A stretch of 38,508 nt of DNA from CAJJBL01 sp964519035 (GCA_964519035.1 CAZFKZ010000015.1:1-38508), one strand, 5' to 3'. Shown: positions 8,385 through 16,595, counted from the stretch's first letter. Notes: generated by a model from the sequence alone, not told the origin. A program made the numbers and translations.

Positions 8385-8831
8385 ATGTTTAAGGTATATC
8401 TATCTGGAGAAATACATAGTAATTGGCGAGAAGAAATCATTAATTTATGTAAAGTTGAGAAACTAGACATTTCTTTTACATCTCCAGTTACTGATCATGA
8501 AGCATCCGATAATTGTGGAATAGAAATTCTTGGTTCTGAAGAAAATAATTTTTGGAAAGATAATAAAGGAGCCAAAATTAATTCTATAAAGACTAAGAAC
8601 TCTATAATAGATTGTGACATTGTTGTCGTAAAATTTGGAGACAAATATAAACAATGGAATGCTGCCTTTGATGCAGGCTATGCAGCAGCACTTAATAAAT
8701 CAATTATAGTCATTCATAATGATGATCATCAACACGCCTTAAAAGAGATTGATGCTGCAGCCGCAGCAGTTGCAAAAGATCAATACCAAGTTGTAAGAAT
8801 TCTAAAGTACATAACAGAAGGTTCTTTGTAA
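8385..8831 (+). CDS. ytoQ: YtoQ family protein (nucleoside-deoxyribosyltransferase-like fold)
   Basis: A 148-residue protein that I recognise as the YtoQ family. Its start VYLSGEIHSNWREEI, the block TSPVTDHEASDNCG near 32-45, then GAKINSIKTKN and KYKQWNAAFDAGYAAAL are the conserved elements. The fold is expected to resemble nucleoside 2-deoxyribosyltransferases (Rossmann-like, with a conserved Asp and Glu), but no reaction has been established for the family to my knowledge. It has a good AAGGAG ribosome site 13 bases after the MFS gene and is probably the last gene of the rightward group. Its role next to a catabolic module is unknown. Confidence 0.8.
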   Translation: MFKVYLSGEIHSNWREEIINLCKVEKLDISFTSPVTDHEASDNCGIEILGSEENNFWKDNKGAKINSIKTKNSIIDCDIVVVKFGDKYKQWNAAFDAGYAAALNKSIIVIHNDDHQHALKEIDAAAAAVAKDQYQVVRILKYITEGSL

Positions 8832-8888
8832 GAAGAATTTTAAAAATTACATCTGTTAAAAATATGTTGTTAAAGGTGATCAAAGCTT

Positions 8889-9353
8889 ATGTTTCATATA
8901 ATCTTATTTAATCCAGAAATTCCTCCTAATACTGGAAACATTATGAGACTTGCAGCTAACACGGGAGCAACTTTACATTTAATTAAACCTCTTGGATTTA
9001 ATTTAGACGAAAACTCCGTTAGAAGAGCTGGTTTAGATTATACAAAAAATGCAAAGATTATAGTACATGACGATTTTGACTTATGTATAAATTCAATAAA
9101 ATATAATAATATATATGCCTTAACCAAATTTGCTAAAAAAGCTTATAGTGATGTTAATTTTGTTTTGAATGATTGTCTGTTATTTGGAAGTGAAACAAAC
9201 GGATTACCTGATATAATTATTTCAAAAATTAAACCTGACAATCAACTAAGAATACCTATGGTAGAAAGTAGCAGAAGCCTAAATTTAAGTAATTCTGTTG
9301 CAATAACACTTTATGAAGCATTACGGCAAAACTCTTTTGCAGGGAATATTTAA
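8889..9353 (+). CDS. trmL: tRNA (cytidine/uridine-34-2'-O)-methyltransferase
   Basis: A 154-residue SPOUT (SpoU) methyltransferase, the usual length for TrmL (formerly YibK). It methylates the 2'-OH of the wobble nucleotide of tRNA-Leu isoacceptors using S-adenosylmethionine. The early block FNPEIPPNTGNIMRLAANTG, the LLFGSETNGLP loop and the C-terminal knot IPMVESSRSLNLSNSVAI match the family throughout. It acts in the cytoplasm as a dimer. It starts 57 bases after the YtoQ gene and marks the return from the accessory module to conserved genes. Confidence 0.93.
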   Translation: MFHIILFNPEIPPNTGNIMRLAANTGATLHLIKPLGFNLDENSVRRAGLDYTKNAKIIVHDDFDLCINSIKYNNIYALTKFAKKAYSDVNFVLNDCLLFGSETNGLPDIIISKIKPDNQLRIPMVESSRSLNLSNSVAITLYEALRQNSFAGNI

Positions 9354-9377
9354 ACACAAATCTATCCAAGGAGATTT

Positions 9378-10028
9378 ATGAATACCTATGAGTGGTTAAC
9401 GATTTTTTCTATTTGTTTAATAGGCGCTATCACGCCTGGGCCGAGCTTAATAGTTATTCTTTATATTACTAATACAAAGAATCTATTTTCTGGAATAATT
9501 GCTTCATTGGGGCATGGGTGTGGTATATTTATATATGCTTTAATTTCTATTTTTAGCCTTAGTTTTTTATTACACATAGCACCTTTTATGGTTGATATAA
9601 TTCAATTTATTGGTGCATTGTTTTTAATTTATATAGGCTCAAAAATTTTAAGTTTCAAACCTCTAAAACAGAAGGATAATCATAAATATAAATTACCAGC
9701 ATCATTTTTCGGAAGTTATGTAATTGGACTAACAACTTCTTTGATTAACCCAAAGGTAATTATATTTTTTTCTGCTGTTTTTAGTCAATTTCTTAATGAT
9801 GATTATAACTTTTATACAAAATTAGGAATGGCTATGCTAGCAAGCACAGTTGATGCTGCTTGGTATATGGTGGCGTCATTTTCAATAACATTTAGTATTG
9901 TTCAAAAATATATACTTTTAAAACAAAAAGAAATTTTCATTGTTTGTGGGTTTATATTAATACTTTTATCTTTAATACTTATATATAAAACATCAATAAA
10001 TTTTTATTTAGAGTTTTTTGTCAATTAA
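9378..10028 (+). CDS. LysE/RhtB-family amino-acid exporter
   Basis: A 216-residue inner-membrane protein with about six hydrophobic segments. The family signature GAITPGPSLIVIL lies in the first helix and LFLIYIGSKIL ends the first half. LysE/RhtB proteins export amino acids or related metabolites. A good AAGGAGATTT ribosome site lies 24 bases after trmL. The 3' end runs 21 bases into the 3' end of the convergent hemY gene (10008-10028), so the last seven codons, including the stop, are shared antisense. The exported compound cannot be predicted. Confidence 0.85.
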   Translation: MNTYEWLTIFSICLIGAITPGPSLIVILYITNTKNLFSGIIASLGHGCGIFIYALISIFSLSFLLHIAPFMVDIIQFIGALFLIYIGSKILSFKPLKQKDNHKYKLPASFFGSYVIGLTTSLINPKVIIFFSAVFSQFLNDDYNFYTKLGMAMLASTVDAAWYMVASFSITFSIVQKYILLKQKEIFIVCGFILILLSLILIYKTSINFYLEFFVN

Positions 10029-11405
10029 CATTTCATCAAATTCATTTTCAAGATGATTTATTTGTTTATGATGACTTACTTCAATGTCTTGTATTTTCAT
10101 CCATTTAATTCCACTAAGAGTTTCACATTTAGGACAGTGTAATTCCCATTGATTATTTTTGTTTCCACAAGAAGAACAATAATAATTCAAGCCTTGAGTG
10201 GCGTTTGCTGCTTTTTCAAGATAATCTTTAACTTTTTCTACTTCATTTTGTGAACCTGCAATATCAGCAAGAACCTGATATGCTTTGTTTGTAAGTTTTT
10301 CATTAGCCAAATTTAATAAAAGTCTACTCGCCTCACCATATATTTTTTCATTAACAGCAAAAGACGCAATTTCTATTTTTAAGTCATTTTGCATTTCAGA
10401 TGAAGTTTTTTTATTTATCAAACTTATTGCTCTGGCAACTCTAGACCCTGAATTTTTTAAATTCCATTTATGTGACAACTCTATCAAAACCTGAGGATGA
10501 GCTGTCATAAGGAAAGTTTTTTCTAAAATACTTATTGATTTAGAATTAGATCCTATTCCTGTAATCATATTAGAAAGATTAATTGAAGCTAAAATATGAG
10601 CAGGATTTTGTTTGACCGCTTCTTTTAAATAATTTACTGCGGCCTTATTTTTCTCATTAATTATTGACTCCAAGCCAAGTAAATAATTTAAATCTGCCGC
10701 TATATTTCTATATATTTTATCCTCTACATATTTTAGATTCTTCATGGTTTTTAGATGGGTTAAAGAATTATTAAAGTCATCTATTTTAGAATATGAAGCT
10801 AACAAAATTTCAAGAATTTGTTTTGATTCAGGTTCAAATTTAAGTGCTTTTTCACCTTCATCAATTATAATTTTCAAATCAGTTTTATTTACGATAGCTT
10901 GACGCATTAAAGCTAAATGCCCAACAACAGCTGTCGTTGGATCATCAGTCAAACTCTTAAAATAATCTTGTGAAATATTTTTTTTGTTTCTTGAATTAAG
11001 GTTTATATTATTTATTACATTTAAATGCTCTTTTAATAGTAAACCAAGTTTTTTATCTTTAGTATTTTTAGCAATCAATGCTGCTTCTTTTGCAGCGGAA
11101 AGATATTCACCGTGGCTAGCTAGTAAGAAGGCTTTAACAAGTTTTTGTTCAACTTTTTTACTATTTTTTTGATCTAATCGTCTTATTGCTGATTTTGGAA
11201 TATTAATAATTAATATCCATATTCTATCAAGAAAAATTAAGATGACTACAAATATTAATGATATTAACATGAACTTATCTGTTTGGAGTTCAATACCCCA
11301 GCCCATCCAATTAATAGTTGTACTACCTTCTGTATTAGCTATAAAATTTGAAACAAGGCCAATAATTATTAAAAATAAAATTAATTTAACAACTCTAAAA
11401 ATCAT
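10008..11405 (-). CDS. hemY: HemY-family TPR membrane protein with C-terminal zinc ribbon (LapB-like architecture)
   Basis: A 465-residue protein. One or two N-terminal transmembrane helices (LILFLIIIGLVSNFIA and MLISLIFVVILIFLD) flank the short NWMGWGIELQT segment typical of the HemY_N domain, followed by TPR-like helical repeats. Near the C-terminus Cys410, Cys413, Cys424 and Cys427 form CxxC-N10-CxxC, a rubredoxin-like zinc ribbon. Despite its name HemY of this kind is not protoporphyrinogen oxidase. The membrane-anchor/TPR/zinc-ribbon plan resembles LapB (YciM), which regulates LPS synthesis in enterobacteria, so its true job is open. It is the last gene of hemC-hemD-mic60-hemY and starts 3 bases after the preceding stop. 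Confidence 0.85.
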   Translation of the reverse strand: MIFRVVKLILFLIIIGLVSNFIANTEGSTTINWMGWGIELQTDKFMLISLIFVVILIFLDRIWILIINIPKSAIRRLDQKNSKKVEQKLVKAFLLASHGEYLSAAKEAALIAKNTKDKKLGLLLKEHLNVINNINLNSRNKKNISQDYFKSLTDDPTTAVVGHLALMRQAIVNKTDLKIIIDEGEKALKFEPESKQILEILLASYSKIDDFNNSLTHLKTMKNLKYVEDKIYRNIAADLNYLLGLESIINEKNKAAVNYLKEAVKQNPAHILASINLSNMITGIGSNSKSISILEKTFLMTAHPQVLIELSHKWNLKNSGSRVARAISLINKKTSSEMQNDLKIEIASFAVNEKIYGEASRLLLNLANEKLTNKAYQVLADIAGSQNEVEKVKDYLEKAANATQGLNYYCSSCGNKNNQWELHCPKCETLSGIKWMKIQDIEVSHHKQINHLENEFDEMLIDKKL

Positions 11406-11408
11406 AGA

Positions 11409-12308
11409 TTATTCGCTCAATACTTTTTTGTTTAACATTCCATCTACTTTTAAAATAAACTGGTCCGCTGGATTTCTCCAATTTTTGGGCAACTGCTTTA
11501 ATAATTCTATAACAGCTTCTATGTTACCATTTTTAATTTCTTTTTCAGCTTGTGTTATTAAAGAACGTGGAGACAAACTTTCAGAAAACTCTCGTAATTT
11601 TAATGCGCCTGCCAAATAATTTTTGATCCTTTCAAAATAAGTATTTTCTTTTGATATTTCATCTTTATTAGAGATGAATCCAAAATCTTTTCTCTTAAGT
11701 AATTTTTGGATAACAAGGTCAGCCTCAACTAACAAGTTATTCTTGACCTCTTTATAATTATCTTTTTTTAAAAGACTTACTATTTTGTTTTGATTATTAG
11801 AAGAAATCAGTTCTTGATTAGGCTTGGTATTTTTTAACAATTGATTTCTTGATATTTTTTCTTTGGAGAAATTTTGTGTGTCATCTAATGTTGAAATTCT
11901 AATCGACATTAAATCAATTTTTTTTTCAATAGAAGTTACTAATTGGTTTAAATTATCTATATCTAATTTAACTTTGCTGTTACTATTTTTGATATCAAAA
12001 TCTTTAAGCTTAACTTTTATATCATTATAATCCACCTTAAGTTTTTCTATATTTTTTTTGTATAATTTTTTATTATCTTCTAAATTATTTGTTAAAGATT
12101 TCATCTGATAGTTTCTTTGTTCCAATTGTTCTGGAATATAAAAATCAATTATCCAATAAGATGAAGAGAGTGATAAAATAAACACTAAAATACTTATAAA
12201 AAAAGCAACATACGAAAATACTTTTACTCTTTTTTCATGATCTATAGGTTCCATGTCTATAATATTGTCTTCATCACTTTTGTTAGGCCGACTTTTAGAA
12301 CCCACCAT
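11409..12308 (-). CDS. Mitofilin/Mic60-family inner-membrane protein (COG4223-type)
   Basis: A 299-residue protein. It has a short charged cytoplasmic N-terminus, one transmembrane helix at about 32-53 (YVAFFISILVFILSLSSSYW), a long lysine-rich coiled coil to about residue 140, then a helical C-terminal domain ending KQLPKNWRNPADQFILKVDGML, which resembles the mitofilin signature. Alphaproteobacteria carry a homologue of mitochondrial Mic60 at exactly this place between hemD and hemY, where it is thought to shape inner-membrane folds and contact sites. Sequence conservation outside the C-terminus is low, so the call rests on topology, the C-terminal block and position. Shorter than many bacterial homologues. 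Confidence 0.75.
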   Translation of the reverse strand: MVGSKSRPNKSDEDNIIDMEPIDHEKRVKVFSYVAFFISILVFILSLSSSYWIIDFYIPEQLEQRNYQMKSLTNNLEDNKKLYKKNIEKLKVDYNDIKVKLKDFDIKNSNSKVKLDIDNLNQLVTSIEKKIDLMSIRISTLDDTQNFSKEKISRNQLLKNTKPNQELISSNNQNKIVSLLKKDNYKEVKNNLLVEADLVIQKLLKRKDFGFISNKDEISKENTYFERIKNYLAGALKLREFSESLSPRSLITQAEKEIKNGNIEAVIELLKQLPKNWRNPADQFILKVDGMLNKKVLSE

Positions 12309-12322
12309 TTTAAGTATCCTAA

Positions 12323-13060
12323 TTATTTAGTTATACTTACTATATGATCTAAGACATCTTTAGTAAAATTTTTCTTAATGATTTTTATTTTACTCCATCC
12401 CATTTGCTTTGCTTTCTGGGCTACATTTTTGCTATTCACTATTAAATTTGCTTTATTAGAAACTGTCTCAAATAAGTTATTGTGTTCTAAAAGAGTTTTT
12501 GCGATTAGTGCATTCCTAGATGACAATATAAGGAAGTTATAACTTTCATTTCTAACTAAGTCATTCTTAATAGATTGATTTAAAATCAATATAGGTAAAG
12601 TTTTATATGCCTCATATATTTCAATTTTTCTATCATTTACTTTAAGCATGTTTTTTAGGTCAAAACTTCTATCTTTTGCAGCTATCCATAGACCTAGATC
12701 ATTTGAAAATGTTTGCTCTATAATCAATTTAAGAAGAATGTCTGAATTCCCACTAGCTTGGAAAATATTTTTGTAACCAATCCTATAAAGTTTTTCACTT
12801 GTTTCGAGTCCTATAACAAATATATTAATTTCTTTTGATAAATTATATTTATTAGTTTTTTCTAATTTAATTAATGCCTTTATAGATTTTGGACTAGTCA
12901 ATACTAAATAGTTGAATTTAGTTCTTTTAAAATTAAAATGATAATATTCAGTAGTTATAATTGGAAAAGCTTTAGATAAAATATTTTTTTCTTTTAAATA
13001 TTCTGAGTTTAAAATAGCGTCTTCTTTTTCACGAAGTATGAATGTAACTATATCTGACAA
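12323..13060 (-). CDS. hemD: Uroporphyrinogen-III synthase
   Basis: HemD closes hydroxymethylbilane into uroporphyrinogen III with inversion of ring D. The 245-residue length and the two-domain alternating pattern fit. Weakly conserved blocks are visible: LVLTSPKSIKALIKLE in the first domain and FLILSSRNALIAKTLLE in the second. HemD diverges strongly, so position directly after hemC is the main support. The start is TTG at 13058-13060; no ATG fits, and AAGGAG lies about 12 bases upstream, a slightly long spacing. It lies 37 bases after hemC and 14 before the Mic60 gene. Confidence 0.85.
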   Translation of the reverse strand: MSDIVTFILREKEDAILNSEYLKEKNILSKAFPIITTEYYHFNFKRTKFNYLVLTSPKSIKALIKLEKTNKYNLSKEINIFVIGLETSEKLYRIGYKNIFQASGNSDILLKLIIEQTFSNDLGLWIAAKDRSFDLKNMLKVNDRKIEIYEAYKTLPILILNQSIKNDLVRNESYNFLILSSRNALIAKTLLEHNNLFETVSNKANLIVNSKNVAQKAKQMGWSKIKIIKKNFTKDVLDHIVSITK

Positions 13061-13097
13061 TTTAAACCAAAACTCCTTAGATCAAAAATTTATATAG

Positions 13098-14006
13098 TTA
13101 TAAAATTTTGTTACCACCCTTTGAAATAATCTCTTTACCAAGCTCTTGTCCTAACAATACGGCATCAGATACTGACCCTGTTATGCTAGATTTAATCACT
13201 TCGGTTCCATCTATTTTAGCTATTGATCCATATAAAGTTAGATTGTTATTATCTTTGATATAAGCACTTGAAGAAATAGGAGAACGGCAAGATCCATCTA
13301 AAAATGCTAAAAAACTTCTTTCAGCTAGAGTTTCATATTCAGTATTCTTATCATTAATCTTAGATAACAAATGATTAATATCCATTTCTGTTTCAGTATT
13401 TTTAAAATTTGTAGACTGAATTGCGATTACACCTTGTGTTGAGGCAGGAGGAATTATTTCTTTTGGTATGATGTGCCCTAAGTTTAAGTTTAACCTATCT
13501 AAACCTGCCTTTGCCAAAATAATTGCATCAAAATCTCTATTTTTTAATTTTTCAATTCTGGTTCCTACATTTCCTCTAAGTAACTTTATTACTAAGTCCG
13601 GCCTGTATGATTTTGCATAAGCCGCTCTTCTAACTGAACTCGTTCCAATAACTGCTCCATTTGGAAGTTCATCAAAAGTATTATAATTTCCCAAAAGCAC
13701 ATCACTTCGATCAGCTCGAGGTAACACGGCTGCAATCAGAGTATTTGGTGCTATTTCTGTTTCCATATCTTTCATAGAATGAACGGCAATATCAGCTCGA
13801 CCATCTAATATTGTATGCTCTAATTCTTTAATAAATAAACCCTTTCCTCCTATTTCGGATAGAGATTTATCTAATATCTTGTCTCCAGATGTCAAAATAT
13901 CAATTACACTTATAGTAACGTTTTTACCAAGAGCTTTATTAACAATATCAACTTGGCAAAGCGCCAATTTAGATTTTCTTGAAGCTATTTTAATTTTTAA
14001 TTTCAT
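13098..14006 (-). CDS. hemC: Porphobilinogen deaminase (hydroxymethylbilane synthase)
   Basis: HemC polymerises four porphobilinogens into hydroxymethylbilane on a covalently bound dipyrromethane cofactor. The 302-residue protein has the cofactor-attaching Cys240 in FLDGSCRSP, the catalytic Asp80 in HSMKDME, and the arginine-rich cofactor-binding GTSSVRRAA at 121-129 plus LLRGNVGTR. It is complete and typical. It is the first gene of the leftward heme operon and lies divergent to tsaD across 180 bp, an order widely seen in alphaproteobacteria. No Shine-Dalgarno sequence is evident before its ATG, and its leader contains a 13-bp tandem duplication. Confidence 0.95.
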   Translation of the reverse strand: MKLKIKIASRKSKLALCQVDIVNKALGKNVTISVIDILTSGDKILDKSLSEIGGKGLFIKELEHTILDGRADIAVHSMKDMETEIAPNTLIAAVLPRADRSDVLLGNYNTFDELPNGAVIGTSSVRRAAYAKSYRPDLVIKLLRGNVGTRIEKLKNRDFDAIILAKAGLDRLNLNLGHIIPKEIIPPASTQGVIAIQSTNFKNTETEMDINHLLSKINDKNTEYETLAERSFLAFLDGSCRSPISSSAYIKDNNNLTLYGSIAKIDGTEVIKSSITGSVSDAVLLGQELGKEIISKGGNKIL

Positions 14007-14027
14007 TTTAATTCAATCGTATTTTAA

Positions 14028-14053
14028 AAATTAATAAAACAAATTAATAAAAC
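14028..14053. repeat. Perfect 13-bp tandem duplication in the hemC leader
   Basis: AAATTAATAAAAC occurs twice head to tail at 14028-14040 and 14041-14053, starting 22 bases before the hemC ATG in the hemC/tsaD divergent region. It may be a recent slippage duplication or may duplicate a binding site. The AT-rich composition makes the former more likely. Confidence 0.7.
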
Positions 14054-14186
14054 ATAGATGTTTCTTTTAATCAGTTTTTAATTACCTTAAATTGTAATGT
14101 TTAAACTTCTAATACAAACTCGCATTAACTATACTAGACTTAGATACAACTTTAAGCCTAAAAAGATGATAACTTAGGATAAAACA

Positions 14187-15281
14187 ATGCAAAAGATCAA
14201 TCAAAAAATTATTATGGGAATAGAAACTAGCTGTGACGATACAGCTATATCTATTATAACATCAAATAAAGAAATCTTAGCAAATATTGTAATCAATCAA
14301 AATTCAAACTTAAACAAATATGGTGGAATAGTTCCTGAGGTTGCAGCAAGAGATCACTTAACAAATATTGATTTTGCAGTAAAAGAAGCTCTAAAAAAAT
14401 CAAAATTAAGAATCGACCAAATAGATGTTATTGCTGCTACTGGAGGACCAGGCTTAATTGGAGGGGTTATTGTAGGTACTGTGTTTGCAAAATCATTAGC
14501 TATGTCTTTAAACATTCCTTATGTAGCTGTTAATCATCTTGAGGGCCACGCATTAACAGCTAGATTAACAAATAATGTTGAATATCCTTATTTGCTTCTT
14601 CTTGTTTCAGGAGGACACACTCAAATAATAGCTGTTTTAGAATATGGAAAATATATAAGATTAAGTACTACACTTGACGATGCAGCTGGTGAAACGTTTG
14701 ATAAAGCAGCAAAGATACTTGGTATTGGTTTCCCTGGAGGGCCTATGATAGAAAAGACAGCTATTAATGGGAATCCAAAAAGATTTAAATTACCAAAGCC
14801 AATGTATAAGTCAAAAAATCCAAATTTTTCATTTTCAGGTTTAAAAACATCATTTTCTCAAACCGTATTAAAACATACATTAACAAAAGATTTAATAGAA
14901 GATTTTTCTGCCTCTTTACAGAAAACAATTTCAGATTGTTTGGTTGACCGAACTAAAGTAGCTCTAGATAAATTTAAAAGTATGATAACACCTAATTTTC
15001 CAATCCAACTAGTTGTTGCTGGAGGAGTTGCATCTAATAAATATATTCGTTCACAGCTAGAAAATCTCTCTAAAGAAAAAAATGCTTTCTTTATTGCTCC
15101 TCCAATTGAGTTTTGTACTGATAACGGAGCTATGATAGCTTGGGCAGGTTATGAAAAGTATATTATTGAAGGCCAAACTGATTTTGATTTTAAACCAAGG
15201 CCAAGATGGCCACTAGACCCAGACGCAAATATTAAAGAACCTATTTTTAAAAATATTGGAAAAAAAGGAGTAAAAGCATAA
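14187..15281 (+). CDS. tsaD: tRNA N6-adenosine threonylcarbamoyltransferase
   Basis: TsaD transfers the threonylcarbamoyl group to A37 of ANN-decoding tRNAs, in complex with TsaB and TsaE. The 364-residue ASKHA-fold protein has GIETSCDDTA at 11-20, the metal-binding histidines His117 and His121 in NHLEGHAL, SGGHTQ at 141-146, and the late VAGGVASNKYIR and FCTDNGAMIAW elements. Length is typical for alphaproteobacteria. An AGGAT ribosome site precedes the ATG. It is divergent to hemC, and gpsA begins on the base after its stop codon, so the two genes form one unit. Confidence 0.96.
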   Translation: MQKINQKIIMGIETSCDDTAISIITSNKEILANIVINQNSNLNKYGGIVPEVAARDHLTNIDFAVKEALKKSKLRIDQIDVIAATGGPGLIGGVIVGTVFAKSLAMSLNIPYVAVNHLEGHALTARLTNNVEYPYLLLLVSGGHTQIIAVLEYGKYIRLSTTLDDAAGETFDKAAKILGIGFPGGPMIEKTAINGNPKRFKLPKPMYKSKNPNFSFSGLKTSFSQTVLKHTLTKDLIEDFSASLQKTISDCLVDRTKVALDKFKSMITPNFPIQLVVAGGVASNKYIRSQLENLSKEKNAFFIAPPIEFCTDNGAMIAWAGYEKYIIEGQTDFDFKPRPRWPLDPDANIKEPIFKNIGKKGVKA

Positions 15282-16265
15282 ATGTTAAAATTTTCTAATA
15301 TCTGTTTTTATGGAGGAGGAGCATGGGGACAAGCATTATCGATTACTCTTGCTTCATTGGGCTTAGGCTCTACTTTAATAACGTCTGATTCAAAGAGAGC
15401 AAAGGATATTAATTCAGGATATTCAGAACGATTTCCTGAAATTAAAATAAGTGACTTGATCCATGCATCTCCTAATAGCCAAGAAATTATTCGAAAAAGT
15501 GACTTAATTTTTATTACTACTGAAAGTAAAAGAGTAATGAGTGTTATTGAAGAACTATCTAAAATAGGTAGTAATAATATTAATATAATAATAACTTCTA
15601 AAGGTTTTGCTGCTAAAAATGGAGAAACATTTAGCGAAGTTATTGAAAGAAAATTTCCAATTTTCAAAATAGGCGTATTAACTGGCCCAACGTTTGCCGA
15701 CGAAATTGCTAGAAATATGCCTGCTGCTGCTGTTTTGGCAAGCAATGATAACAACTATGCTAAATCTATATGTAATTTATTTCAAAATTCATGTCTTAGA
15801 TTATATCAAAGTGATGATCCTTTAGGCGCTTCAATAGCTGGAGCGGTAAAGAACATTATTGCCATTGGAGCTGGCATTATTCATGGATTAAACCTTGGTG
15901 ACAATGCAAAAGCAGCTCTTATAACAAGAGGCATTTCTGAAACATCAAGGCTAATCAAAGCATCAGGTGGTAATTATGAAACTGCCTTTGGGCTTGCAGG
16001 AATAGGAGATATGTCTTTAACTTGTGGAGGGCCGCATTCAAGAAATATGGCATATGGAATTAATTTAGTACAAGAAGTTAATAAGGTTAAAAAATTAAAT
16101 TTGGTGGAAGGTCTAAATGCATTAGAGTCTGCAATTTCATTATCTAAAAAATTAAATATAGAACTCCCAATTGTTGAATCCATAAATGAGATATTAAACG
16201 AAAATGGTAATATAAAAGAAATAATTTCTAAATTGCTATCAAGGCCTATTAAAAATGAATTCTAA
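15282..16265 (+). CDS. gpsA: NAD(P)-dependent glycerol-3-phosphate dehydrogenase
   Basis: GpsA reduces dihydroxyacetone phosphate to sn-glycerol-3-phosphate for phospholipid synthesis in the cytoplasm. The 327-residue protein has the nucleotide motif GGGAWG at 11-16, ITSKGF with Lys107, and the catalytic Lys190 in GAVKNIIAIG. AGIGDMSLTCGGPHSRN follows as the usual substrate-binding block. Its ATG abuts the tsaD stop with no gap, and GGAG inside the tsaD end serves as ribosome site. Downstream, where many alphaproteobacteria have YciI or EVE-domain genes, only a decayed EVE remnant remains. Confidence 0.96.
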   Translation: MLKFSNICFYGGGAWGQALSITLASLGLGSTLITSDSKRAKDINSGYSERFPEIKISDLIHASPNSQEIIRKSDLIFITTESKRVMSVIEELSKIGSNNINIIITSKGFAAKNGETFSEVIERKFPIFKIGVLTGPTFADEIARNMPAAAVLASNDNNYAKSICNLFQNSCLRLYQSDDPLGASIAGAVKNIIAIGAGIIHGLNLGDNAKAALITRGISETSRLIKASGGNYETAFGLAGIGDMSLTCGGPHSRNMAYGINLVQEVNKVKKLNLVEGLNALESAISLSKKLNIELPIVESINEILNENGNIKEIISKLLSRPIKNEF

Positions 16266-16283
16266 TATTAATCATTTAAAAAT

Positions 16284-16588
16284 ATAAATTTTTGACTATT
16301 TAAATCCGAACTCAAAAAATGATCAATGGATGATCAAGTAAAAAAATATCATTTTGGAAAACCTTGGGATGGAATTAAAAGTTTTCACACCTCTAACAAT
16401 ATGAAGTTAGTGAAACTTGATTATTTAGGTTTGTTTTAATATTCAGGAAGTGAAAAAAATTGGGGGAATAGTTAAAATAGTAAGATAATGTTATCCAGAT
16501 CATACTAATACAACTAAAGTTGACAGTAATGTAAATACCTAGAGATAAATGGAAAATAATTCTTAAAATGAGTTTTACAGAAATTTAG
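16284..16588 (+). pseudogene. Decayed EVE-domain (ASCH/PUA-like) protein gene
   Basis: The gap after gpsA translates, across three frames, into a clear EVE-domain remnant. From 16284 one frame gives a start-like ATA, then NF-stop-LFKSE (family start: MNYWLxKSEP), then after another in-frame TGA the block KKYHFGKPWDGIKSFHTSNNM and KLVKLDYLGLF ending in TAA at 16437. YSGSEK follows, as in the family's YHSN. A one-base frame change near 16458 resumes with IGGIVKIVR, then TAA in place of a Glu codon, then CYPDHTNTTK (family: EAYPDPT). A third frame gives PRDKWKIILKMSFTEI up to 16588. The lost start, several stops, frame changes and missing 3' part show a dead gene. EVE proteins commonly follow gpsA in alphaproteobacteria, which supports the call. 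Confidence 0.85.
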
Positions 16589-16595
16589 TATTTTG

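Noticed and set aside
16284..16330. TGA codons at positions where the EVE family has Trp suggested that TGA might be read as tryptophan
   Set aside because: rnpA and yidD both end in TGA at the expected length, Trp is written TGG in the genes, and the same region also has TAA stops and frame changes. It is a pseudogene, not recoding.
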